8,585 nt of DNA. Source: Actinomycetes bacterium. GTDB lineage: Bacteria > Actinomycetota > Actinomycetes > Actinomycetales > Microbacteriaceae. Below the pieces are notes generated by a model. The model made no database searches. It worked only from the letters and a program-made list of their open reading frames with translations, and was not told where the DNA came from. This document shows, piece by piece, positions 1-6,776 of this stretch (its first letter is position 1; each line of letters starts with the position of its first letter). The stretch is from positions 1 through 8,585 of the forward strand of contig JAUHVN010000105.1 in the NCBI GenBank assembly GCA_030425055.1, written 5' to 3'. Both the position numbers and the translations under genes were made by a program.

Positions 1-111
1 CAGTGGGACACCCTGAGCGTCGTCGTCGGGGCACTCCTGAGCTTCGCGTTCCTGGGGCTCGGGATGCTGGTGTCCCGCCGTCTCGAGCGTCCGGTGCTGA
101 AGGAGCTGTGA
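1..111 (+). CDS. ABC-2 type polysaccharide export permease, C-terminal fragment (Wzm/TagG-like)
   Basis: Only the last 36 codons are in the window; the start lies upstream. Reading from base 1 gives a hydrophobic stretch (residues about 5-23, VVVGALLSFAFLGLGMLV), then a basic cytoplasmic tail (SRRLERPVLKEL) and TGA at 109-111. A final membrane helix followed by a short charged tail is how Wzm/TagG-type ABC-2 permeases end. The stop shares one base with the ATG of the ATPase gene (TGATG), so the two are translationally coupled, as Wzm-Wzt pairs usually are. The protein would form the membrane channel through which a lipid-linked polysaccharide is flipped or exported. The identification rests mainly on context, because the fragment is too short to show family motifs. 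Confidence 0.75.
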   Translation, partial: QWDTLSVVVGALLSFAFLGLGMLVSRRLERPVLKEL

Positions 112-854
112 TGGCGGCATCCGATCTCGCGATCCGCGTGCACGACCTCGGCGTGCGCTTCCGCCGCAACCGACGCGGACGTCGCAGCATCAAGGACCTG
201 TTCGCGGGATCGTCGCGCCGTTCCAAGCCGGGGGAGTTCTGGGCGCTGCGCGATGTCAGCTTCGACGTGCGGCCAGGCGAGTCGATCGGCGTGGTCGGTC
301 GCAACGGCCAGGGCAAGTCGACGCTGCTGAAGCTCGTGGCCGGCGTGCTGCTGCCCGACGAAGGCGGCGTTGACGTCAACGGCGGTGTCGCGCCGCTCAT
401 CGAGATCACCGGCGGCTTCGTCGGCGACCTCACGGTGCGCGAGAACGTCAAGCTCACGGCCGGTCTGCACGGAATGGCGCGAGCCGAAGTCGCACGCCGC
501 TACGACGGCATCATCGAATTCGCCGAGCTCCACGACTTCCAGGACACTCCGTACAAGCACCTGTCCAACGGCATGAAGGTGCGTCTCGCGTTCTCGGTCG
601 TGTCTCAGCTGCCCGAGCCGATCCTGCTCGTCGACGAGGTGCTGGCCGTGGGCGACAAGGCGTTCCGCGAGAAGTGCTATCGCCGCATCGACGAGCTGCT
701 CGCCGAGGGGCGCACGCTCTTCTTCGTCAGCCACAACGAACGCGACCTGCGTCGGTTCTGCACGCGTGGGCTCTACCTCGACAAGGGTGCACTCGTGCTC
801 GACGGCCCGCTCGAAGAGGTGCTCGCCCGCTACGACGCTGACAGCGGAGTGTGA
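111..854 (+). CDS. Polysaccharide ABC exporter ATP-binding protein (Wzt/TagH/RfbB-like), short form
   Basis: This 247-residue cytoplasmic ATPase powers export of a lipid-linked cell-surface glycan with the permease encoded just upstream. The frame stays open upstream, but ATG 111 is chosen because AAGGAG (100-105) sits 5 bases before it and the ATG overlaps the permease stop. Visible motifs are Walker A GRNGQGKST (63-71), a Wzt/TagH-type signature LSNGMKVRL (151-159), Walker B ILLVDE (171-176) followed by the subfamily-typical VLAVGD, and the switch histidine in VSH (206-208). The N-terminal basic insert before the core (FRRNRRGRRSIKDLF) is also usual in this subfamily. The protein stops right after the nucleotide-binding domain, so it lacks the C-terminal carbohydrate-binding domain of E. 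coli O8/O9a-type Wzt and resembles TagH or mycobacterial Rv3781 in length. The next gene starts one base after its stop. Confidence 0.93.
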   Translation: MAASDLAIRVHDLGVRFRRNRRGRRSIKDLFAGSSRRSKPGEFWALRDVSFDVRPGESIGVVGRNGQGKSTLLKLVAGVLLPDEGGVDVNGGVAPLIEITGGFVGDLTVRENVKLTAGLHGMARAEVARRYDGIIEFAELHDFQDTPYKHLSNGMKVRLAFSVVSQLPEPILLVDEVLAVGDKAFREKCYRRIDELLAEGRTLFFVSHNERDLRRFCTRGLYLDKGALVLDGPLEEVLARYDADSGV

Positions 855-855
855 C

Positions 856-3012
856 ATGACCGCATCCCTGCGCGTGTCAGAGGAGGCACCCACGCAGCTA
901 AGGCGCGTGCGCGCCGGCGTCGGTCACATCGCCGAGATCGACGGGCTGCGGGCGATCGCCCTCACCCTCGTCGTCGTCTACCACCTGTTCGGCCATGGGC
1001 GGGTCTCTGGCGGTGTCGATGTCTTCCTCTTCGTCTCCGGCGTGGTGATCGCCCTCTCGCTCGCCCGCGGCTTCGCGCTGGGCCGACCGGTCGGGGTGCT
1101 GTCGCGCTGGGCGCGCACGTTCGCGCGTCTCGCGCCGCCGGCGGCGATCGTGCTGCTGTTCGTCATCGTGCTGTCGCTGATCGTCCTGCCCCCGTGGACG
1201 CGCGAGCAGAACCTCATCGAGGTGGCCTCGGCCGCGCTCTATGTCGAGAACTGGCAGCTCATCGCCTCGCAGCTCGCCTACGGGGCCCCGGGGCCGCTGA
1301 CCAGCCCGGTGCAGCATTTCTGGTCGCTGTCGATCCAGGGTCAGCTGTTCCTGCTCGTGCCGCTGGTCGCGGCGGCCGTCTTCTGGCTGCGCAGAGCTCG
1401 TCGTCGACCGGCCGCCATGCTCTGGTGGGTCGTCGGGGCCGCGACGACGGCATCCTTCGTCTACGCGACGTGGTTGCAGGCCCGCGACCCGCAGGTCGCG
1501 TACTTCGACACCGTCGCACGGTTCTGGGAGTTCGGCGGCGGGATGCTGGTGGGCGCCGCGTTGACACGGGCGGCTGTTATCCCCGCTCGTCTCGGCGCCG
1601 TGCTCGGATGGATCGGCCTGGCGGCCGTTCTGCTGAGCGGTGTGCTGGTCGACGGTGCCGGTGCCTATCCCGGTCCCGCCGCGCTCCTCCCGGTCGTCGG
1701 AGCCGCGTTCGTCGTGGTGAGCACCCAGTGCGCCGCCGCGGCCGGGCCGGGGGTGCTGCTGCGTTCGCGCCCGTTGCGTGAACTCAGCAGGATCTCGTAC
1801 TCGCTCTACCTCTGGCATTGGCCGGTGCTCATCGCCTTCCTCGCATCGGCCGGTGCCGCTGATGGTGTGCTGGACCTCGCCGGAGCGGTCGTCGTGCTCG
1901 GTGTGTCGATCGCGCTCGCGTTCGGCACCTGGTGGGCCGTCGAGCGCCCGATCGCGAAGATCGCGCGGGCCGACGGCCGCAGCGGCGCGCGCACGGCCGC
2001 ATCGGTCGGACCGATCGCCGTCGTCGTCGCGGCCGCTCTGGGTGCGTCATTGACGATCCCGCCCGCCGCGCAGGCAGCGCCGGAGGTGGCTGTGCCCGAC
2101 GCGTCACTGAGTGTCGGCCAGATCGTGGTCGACGACTGCTTCGGCGCCGCGAGCGTCGACCCGGACCGACCGGAGTGCGCTGACGCGCTCGATCCCGATG
2201 CGCCGCTCGTGCCGGACTACGCCGCCCTGACGAGCGACGATGCCAACCGCGATGCCTGCTGGGCGTCGCAGAAGGGCGAGGTGTTCGAGGTGTGCGCGCT
2301 CGGCCCGGACGAGGGGTACACCCGTCATCTCCTGGCGGTCGGCGACTCGCACAACAACGTGTGGATCGAGGTCTACGAGGAGATCGCCGAGGCGCGCGGT
2401 TGGCGCATCGACGTCGCCGGGCGCCCTCGATGCCACTGGACGGCGGCCAACCGAGCTCATCCCGATCTCGACACCGCCGTAGGATGCCGCACGTGGAACG
2501 ACCACGTCGACGCGTATGTCGCGAGCACGTCGCTCGACGGCATCATCGTGGTCAACTCGAGCCGGGCGGGCTACCTGCCCGACGACGGGCCCCTCTACGA
2601 CCCGGATGCCGTCCTGCAGCCGGGGCCTGAACTCGATCGGGTGCGCGCCGAGGGATACGCCGACGCGTGGGCGCTGCGCGGGGACCCGTCGATCCCGATC
2701 ATCGCGATCCGCGACAATCCGATCTTCGCGCTGGGCGCGCTCGGCTGCGTCGCCGATTCGGAGCGGGTGCGCGCCGGCAGCTGCGCAGCTCCGCGTGGTG
2801 AGGTGCTGCTCGAGGATGGACTCGCCGACGCGGTCCGCCTCGATCCTGCCGCGCATCTCGTCGACTTCACCGACTTCATGTGCGACGACGTCGAGTGCGA
2901 CCTCGTGGTCGGCGGAGTGATCGTCATGCGCGACCACCTGCACCTCACCGCAACATTCGCGCGCACCCTCGCGCCGTACCTCGACCGCGAGCTCGCGGCG
3001 GCGGTGGGATGA
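856..3012 (+). CDS. Acyltransferase 3 (OafA/YrhL-like) membrane protein fused to a C-terminal SGNH domain
   Basis: This 718-residue protein probably O-acylates a cell-surface glycan, taking acyl groups across the membrane and transferring them outside. ATG 856 is supported by GGAG at 846-849 (6-base spacer) and lies one base after the ATPase stop. Residues about 25-365 form the acyltransferase-3 domain with roughly ten membrane helices. It opens with EIDGLRAIALTLVVVYH (27-43), where H43 is the conserved catalytic-type histidine, followed by DVFLFVSG (55-62), WSLSIQGQLF (156-165), and SYSLYLWHWPVL (314-325). A last helix (about 384-401) leads to an extracellular SGNH hydrolase-like domain with GDSHN (496-500, nucleophile candidate S498) and DHLHLT (693-698, candidate D693/H696). 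Cysteines in the outer domain (428, 441, 468, 480, 526, 544, 631, 643, 676, 681) may pair as disulfides. The WSL motif has Gln (161) where most relatives have Glu. The substrate is unknown, but the exported glycan of this operon is the obvious candidate. Confidence 0.92.
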   Translation: MTASLRVSEEAPTQLRRVRAGVGHIAEIDGLRAIALTLVVVYHLFGHGRVSGGVDVFLFVSGVVIALSLARGFALGRPVGVLSRWARTFARLAPPAAIVLLFVIVLSLIVLPPWTREQNLIEVASAALYVENWQLIASQLAYGAPGPLTSPVQHFWSLSIQGQLFLLVPLVAAAVFWLRRARRRPAAMLWWVVGAATTASFVYATWLQARDPQVAYFDTVARFWEFGGGMLVGAALTRAAVIPARLGAVLGWIGLAAVLLSGVLVDGAGAYPGPAALLPVVGAAFVVVSTQCAAAAGPGVLLRSRPLRELSRISYSLYLWHWPVLIAFLASAGAADGVLDLAGAVVVLGVSIALAFGTWWAVERPIAKIARADGRSGARTAASVGPIAVVVAAALGASLTIPPAAQAAPEVAVPDASLSVGQIVVDDCFGAASVDPDRPECADALDPDAPLVPDYAALTSDDANRDACWASQKGEVFEVCALGPDEGYTRHLLAVGDSHNNVWIEVYEEIAEARGWRIDVAGRPRCHWTAANRAHPDLDTAVGCRTWNDHVDAYVASTSLDGIIVVNSSRAGYLPDDGPLYDPDAVLQPGPELDRVRAEGYADAWALRGDPSIPIIAIRDNPIFALGALGCVADSERVRAGSCAAPRGEVLLEDGLADAVRLDPAAHLVDFTDFMCDDVECDLVVGGVIVMRDHLHLTATFARTLAPYLDRELAAAVG

Positions 3013-3015
3013 GCC

Positions 3016-3990
3016 CTACGCCGTCGGTGCGTCGACCAGCGCCGGCATCGGCGCCCAGTCGCGGTCGCGCGCAATCGTGCGCCCGTCCTTGAGCCCGCGC
3101 CACAGGTTGCTCGTGCCGCGGACGGTGCGCTCGACGAACACGAGCCGGATGAGCTCCTTCGCGAACGTGAGCGCGGTGCCCAGGCCGAACAGCACGGGGT
3201 TGTAGACGCCGAGCGCTCGGTAGTAGCGCTTGATGATCGCCCGATTGCGCATGATGTAGTACCGGTAGGCGTTGCTCGACGCGTTCATGTGCCGCACGCC
3301 CATGTCCCACTGCTTGATCTCGCGCGTGCGCCGCAGCACGAACTCGTCGACGATCACCGACGGGGTGCGCCGCGAGGCGAGCCAGCCGTACAGCTGGTCG
3401 TCCCAGTAGATGAAGAACCGGGGATCGGGCAGGCCGATCTGGGCGACGATGTCGCGATGGATGAACATGCCCTCGAAGCATCCCGAGTTCATCGGCTTGT
3501 AGCCCGACGCGTCGAAGGATGCCGGGGCGAAGGGGATCGGGATGCCCATGCGCTCGGCGATGCGGTACTGCCAGTAGAACTCGCTGCCGTCGTAGTCGTA
3601 GCGGCGGCCCTGGATGCTCTTGAACCGCGGGGCCCAGCGGCCCATCTTCGCCAGGCCGTCGGGGATGACCTCGACGTCGTCGTCCATGAGCCAGATCCAC
3701 TCTGAGCCCAGTTCGTACGCGATGCGCACGCCCTCGCTGAAGCCGCCGGAGCCGCCCGTGTTCGTCTCGAGGCGCTGGTAGACCAGCTCGGTGCCGATCC
3801 GATCGCGGAAGGACTCGACCACCTCGGCCGTGTCGTCGGACGACGCGTTGTCGACGATGACGACGCGACCCGGCTTGGGGTCCATGAGCGTGATGCTCTC
3901 GAGCAGCCGCGTGAGCAGCGCCGAACGGTTGAAGGTGACGACGGCGATGGACGCGGTGGACGGGTCGAACGTGGCGGCGGGGGTGGGCAT
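3016..3990 (-). CDS. Family 2 glycosyltransferase, GlfT1/rhamnosyltransferase-like
   Basis: This 324-residue GT-A-fold enzyme should transfer a sugar from a nucleotide donor to a lipid-linked or growing glycan on the cytoplasmic face of the membrane. Visible are an N-terminal strand IAVVTFNR (15-22), VIVDNASSDDT (44-54), the NTGGSGGFSEG loop (77-87), the metal-binding LMDDD (101-105), an NSGCFEG acceptor-site region (168-174), WDDQ (196-199) as probable catalytic-base region, H234, and YYIMRNR (244-250). The NxGGxGGF loop and the C-terminal RN motif are typical of galactofuranosyl and rhamnosyltransferases such as GlfT1, WbbL and RfbF. Length is close to GlfT1 (about 300). The ATG at 3990 has no Shine-Dalgarno sequence, but a TAGGAT -10-like box lies 9 bases upstream. 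It follows the two ligase-family genes with a 32-base gap and ends 3 bases from the convergent acyltransferase stop. The actual sugar cannot be told from sequence. Confidence 0.9.
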   Translation of the reverse strand: MPTPAATFDPSTASIAVVTFNRSALLTRLLESITLMDPKPGRVVIVDNASSDDTAEVVESFRDRIGTELVYQRLETNTGGSGGFSEGVRIAYELGSEWIWLMDDDVEVIPDGLAKMGRWAPRFKSIQGRRYDYDGSEFYWQYRIAERMGIPIPFAPASFDASGYKPMNSGCFEGMFIHRDIVAQIGLPDPRFFIYWDDQLYGWLASRRTPSVIVDEFVLRRTREIKQWDMGVRHMNASSNAYRYYIMRNRAIIKRYYRALGVYNPVLFGLGTALTFAKELIRLVFVERTVRGTSNLWRGLKDGRTIARDRDWAPMPALVDAPTA

Positions 3991-3999
3991 GGCCCGAGA

Positions 4000-4005
4000 A
4001 TCCTA
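4000..4005 (-). promoter_or_regulatory. Probable -10 box for the GT2 glycosyltransferase
   Basis: Read on the minus strand, TAGGAT lies in the 32-base gap after the upstream ligase-family gene, with 9 bases between it and the ATG at 3990. There is no Shine-Dalgarno sequence before that ATG, so a leaderless or near-leaderless transcript is likely. No convincing -35 is visible. The glycosyltransferase could thus be transcribed apart from, or in addition to, the genes before it. Confidence 0.45.
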
Positions 4006-4022
4006 CCCCGGGCGCCTGGCAG

Positions 4023-5339
4023 CTAGGTGCGACCGTCGCCGGGCGCCCCCAGATCGCTCACCGGCTCCTCGGTTCCGATCCGCTCACGCCACGACCGGGA
4101 CTGCCCGGCGCGCACGGCGCACAGCACGAGCAGCATCCAGCCGAGGCCCGCGAGCGTGAAGCTCTCGAACATCGAGTCGACGAGGAGCGCGACGAGCATC
4201 AGCGGCGTCCAGGCGTACACGACCGACCGGCGTTCGCTCGCGGTGAGCCACGAGCGGACCAGCGCGATGCCGGCGAAGGCGACGAACACGAGCAGCCCGG
4301 CCCACCCCAGCTGCAGCAGCACGTCGAAGTACGCGTTCAGACCCGTCGCATGCGATGCGTCGAGTACGTAGTTGAGCACGTTGAAGGGGAACTCCTGCGG
4401 GTTCCACGGGCCGAACCAGCCCCATCCCTGCACGGGGCGCACGCGCAGATAGTCGACCATGAGGTTCCACAGGTCGACGCGCGTGGAGAAGTCCGAGCCC
4501 GCGCCGAGCCACGCGATGATGGGATGCCGCGCGACGTAGCCGACGACGAGGCCGACCGCCACGAGCGCCCCCAGCACCCACTGCAGCGCGGTCCGGCGCG
4601 CCGGCGGGGTGTGGCGCACGAGCGTGAGGACGCCGACGGCGACTCCGACCGCGGCGGCGAGCACGACCACGGTCGGCGAGTCGCTGAGCGCGGCCAGCAG
4701 ACCGCCGAGCACCACCGAGAAGATCGAGACGCCCGCGCGCACGGACTGCGTGCGGTACTCGATGAGGAACGTGATGAGTGCGATGACCGCGACGAATCCG
4801 AGCAGGTTCCGGGTGCCGAAGATCCCCTGGATGGGGCCGAGCTCGGCGATGTCGCCCCGCACGCCGATGAACGCGAAGGGCATGTCGTAGATGATCCCCG
4901 ACAGGATCTCGACGACGAGCGACAGCGTCAGCAGCACCCGCAGGACGTCGCCGAGCGCGCGCACGGTCTGCAGTGTGTCGCGCACATGGCCGATCGTGAC
5001 GGCGAGGAACGCGATGGATGCCAGCGACACCCAGCCCCAGAACGAGCTGGGCGGATCGGTGCTCCAGAACACGCTGACCAGTGCCCACCCGACGAACACG
5101 ACGAGCGTCGTCGGCACCAGCCGCACGAGCGAGATCTCGCGGCGACGGGCGACCAGCACGCCGAGGCCGAGCACGCACAGGCCCGCGATGACCGTCGCGT
5201 ACGTGACGCGTCCGACCATCCGCTCGATGAGGTACGACGCGAACACGGCGGCGAGCACCGTGAGGGTGTACGCCCGCGCGAAGGCGGCGGATGCCAGCAG
5301 CGCGCCGAGCCACGACGGCGAGCCCGCTGCGCGCCTCAC
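4023..5339 (-). CDS. O-antigen ligase/polymerase family membrane protein (Wzy_C), copy 1
   Basis: This 438-residue polytopic membrane protein has about 10-12 hydrophobic segments and should join lipid-linked glycans to each other or to an acceptor on the outer face of the membrane. Family features are GPIQGIFGTRNLLG (168-181), GSDFSTRVDLWN (281-292), VQGWGWFGPW (303-312), and the large-loop HATGLNAYFDVLLQLGWAGLL (330-350), whose H330 and following helix match the Wzy_C 'H-x-N ... G' pattern. The start is GTG at 5339, which overlaps the stop of the preceding gene as GTGA. AGGAG lies only 2 bases before the GTG, so translation probably relies on reinitiation or coupling. It shares the order of motifs with the neighbouring gene product, so the two are diverged paralogues. 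Whether it acts as ligase, polymerase or another transferase cannot be told. Confidence 0.9.
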   Translation of the reverse strand: MRRAAGSPSWLGALLASAAFARAYTLTVLAAVFASYLIERMVGRVTYATVIAGLCVLGLGVLVARRREISLVRLVPTTLVVFVGWALVSVFWSTDPPSSFWGWVSLASIAFLAVTIGHVRDTLQTVRALGDVLRVLLTLSLVVEILSGIIYDMPFAFIGVRGDIAELGPIQGIFGTRNLLGFVAVIALITFLIEYRTQSVRAGVSIFSVVLGGLLAALSDSPTVVVLAAAVGVAVGVLTLVRHTPPARRTALQWVLGALVAVGLVVGYVARHPIIAWLGAGSDFSTRVDLWNLMVDYLRVRPVQGWGWFGPWNPQEFPFNVLNYVLDASHATGLNAYFDVLLQLGWAGLLVFVAFAGIALVRSWLTASERRSVVYAWTPLMLVALLVDSMFESFTLAGLGWMLLVLCAVRAGQSRSWRERIGTEEPVSDLGAPGDGRT

Positions 5340-6736
5340 GGCTCCTGCTTCAGCGGCTCACCGCGTTCGATCGCGGCGCTGTGCTCGGCGGGTCCGACGC
5401 CCACGATGGGCGACTGCTTGATCTTGGCGCCGAACATCACCAGCAGCATCCAGCCCCATGCGAGCAGCGGGCCGGACTCGGCGAGGCCCTGCACGAGCAC
5501 GATGGCGCCGAACAGCGAGGGGAGCAGCGTGAGGGCCGAGTACGGACGATCGGCGCGCAGGTCCCAGCGGGGGCGGTCGACGGCGAAGAACCACGCCCGC
5601 CACACGTAGGCGAGGTACACGAACCCGAGCAGCACCAGTCCGATGACGCCGAGCTGCAGATAGACGTCCACCCACACGTTGTGCGCCTGCATGACCGTCT
5701 GGTCGTGATCGATGATCCAGCCGTCGAACGCGGGCTCGCTGGGCAGCCACGGTGTCGCGAAGCCCCACCCGGTCACAGGGCGCTCGGCGGCCTTCGCGCT
5801 CACGATCTCCCAGATGCGCTCGCGCCCGGTGAGGTCGGCGCTGCGGCCGAGGGCCGTGAAGATCGGGTCGCGCCAGATCCACAGCGCGGCGGCGCCGCCG
5901 AGCCCGAGGACGGCGTAGCCGATGTAGTACCGGGTGCGTTCGCCGGGGCGACGCGTGCGGCGCATGAGCAGGATCGTCACCAGCACGAGCGCCGTGCCCG
6001 CGGCCGCCACGTACGCGGTCGCCGAGCCGGCGCGGTAGAACAGGTAGGCGGCGAGGACGATCCACGCCCACAGGAACCCACGGCGGGGGGCGCGTGCGGC
6101 GATGCGCACCGCGAACACCACGATCGCGAGCAGCGCGACCGGCGCCAGCAGGTTCGCGTTGCCCATGATCCCCTGGATGCGACCGCCGTCGAAGAGGTTG
6201 TCGCGCGACCAGTAGAGGATCGGGTCGACCGGCTCGGTGCGCGGCACGAAGCCAGGCAGCAGCGGCACGCCGACGAAGACCGAGACCCACAGCTCGAACA
6301 GCAGCGACAGCATCAGCACCCACTTGAGTGCCGACGCGAGAGCGCGCACGAGCTCGTGCCAGGTGAGGACGCTGCCGACGAAGAGCGACTGCAGCATCGT
6401 CAGGAACAGCAGCAGCAGCGTGAGGGCGCTGGCCAGCGGCCACGCCGACCACAGCAGCGACGCGAGCGCCCACGCCGAGTACGCGACGACGAACCAGGGC
6501 AGGCGACGCCACTGCAGCGGCGGCCGGACGACGAACCACAGCGCGATCGAGACCACGCCCGCGCCGATGATGATGGCCGCGGTGATCGGCTCGCCGAAGG
6601 CGTTGACCCACGCGGTGCCCGCGAGCGCCGTGAACAGCACGAAGATGCACCAGCCGCGCAGCATGAGATGCCCGGTCTTCTCCCTCACCGGCGCTGCGGG
6701 CGGCGCGGCAGCCTGGTGTCTCGTGTGCACGGCCAT
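5336..6736 (-). CDS. O-antigen ligase/polymerase family membrane protein (Wzy_C), copy 2
   Basis: This 466-residue polytopic membrane protein is the first gene of a three-gene minus-strand group. Counting from ATG 6736, it shows RIQGIMGNANLL (186-197), TGRERIWE (303-310), VTGWGFATPW (321-330), a family loop QAHNVWVDVYLQLG (350-363) with H352 and N353, and a C-terminal AESGPLLAWGWMLL (419-432). These match, in the same order, the motifs of the following gene. Start choice: ATG 6736 is preferred because a minus-strand TAGCCT -10 box (6750-6745) ends 8 bases before it. An in-frame ATG at 6763 would add 9 residues, but it would put the -10 inside the coding sequence and leave only 13 bases to manA. 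Neither start has a Shine-Dalgarno sequence. The stop overlaps the GTG of the next gene by four bases. It probably polymerises or transfers lipid-linked glycan outside the membrane. Confidence 0.88.
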   Translation of the reverse strand: MAVHTRHQAAAPPAAPVREKTGHLMLRGWCIFVLFTALAGTAWVNAFGEPITAAIIIGAGVVSIALWFVVRPPLQWRRLPWFVVAYSAWALASLLWSAWPLASALTLLLLFLTMLQSLFVGSVLTWHELVRALASALKWVLMLSLLFELWVSVFVGVPLLPGFVPRTEPVDPILYWSRDNLFDGGRIQGIMGNANLLAPVALLAIVVFAVRIAARAPRRGFLWAWIVLAAYLFYRAGSATAYVAAAGTALVLVTILLMRRTRRPGERTRYYIGYAVLGLGGAAALWIWRDPIFTALGRSADLTGRERIWEIVSAKAAERPVTGWGFATPWLPSEPAFDGWIIDHDQTVMQAHNVWVDVYLQLGVIGLVLLGFVYLAYVWRAWFFAVDRPRWDLRADRPYSALTLLPSLFGAIVLVQGLAESGPLLAWGWMLLVMFGAKIKQSPIVGVGPAEHSAAIERGEPLKQEP

Positions 6737-6744
6737 CGCATGAA

Positions 6745-6750
6745 AGGCTA
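6745..6750 (-). promoter_or_regulatory. Probable -10 box, minus strand, for the ligase-family gene pair
   Basis: On the minus strand TAGCCT (6750 down to 6745) precedes ATG 6736 by 8 bases, a spacing that places the transcript start at or within a few bases of the start codon. It fits the actinobacterial TANNNT -10 pattern and mirrors the TAGGCT box of manA on the other strand. No clear -35 can be seen. Confidence 0.45.
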
Positions 6751-6764
6751 CCGCGCAGCGCATC

Positions 6765-6770
6765 TAGGCT
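6765..6770 (+). promoter_or_regulatory. Probable -10 box of a leaderless manA promoter
   Basis: TAGGCT is followed by 6 bases and then the manA ATG (6777). This is the distance expected from a -10 box to a transcription start, so the manA mRNA would begin at its start codon. The GAGGGG directly before the ATG is too close to work as a normal ribosome-binding site. The region where a -35 would lie (about 6742-6747) is not TTGACA-like and overlaps the opposite-strand -10 box. Confidence 0.55.
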
Positions 6771-6776
6771 GAGGGG

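Noticed and set aside
3..110. Upstream extension of the ATPase frame to base 3
   Set aside because: The extension reads as Arg/Pro-rich sequence and overlaps the permease C-terminus, while ATG 111 has AAGGAG 5 bases upstream and overlaps the permease stop.
766..855. Upstream start for the acyltransferase within the ATPase gene
   Set aside because: ATG 856 has GGAG at 6 bases and begins right after the ATPase stop; the upstream stretch is out-of-frame ATPase sequence.
5291..6772. Long plus-strand open frames across the ligase-family genes (also 4350-5609) and a very long minus-strand frame 5358-7985
   Set aside because: They are rich in Arg, Gln, Glu, His and Pro with no domain motifs, and they are explained by the G/C third-position bias of the genes on the other strand or frame. 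The real genes have clear family motifs.
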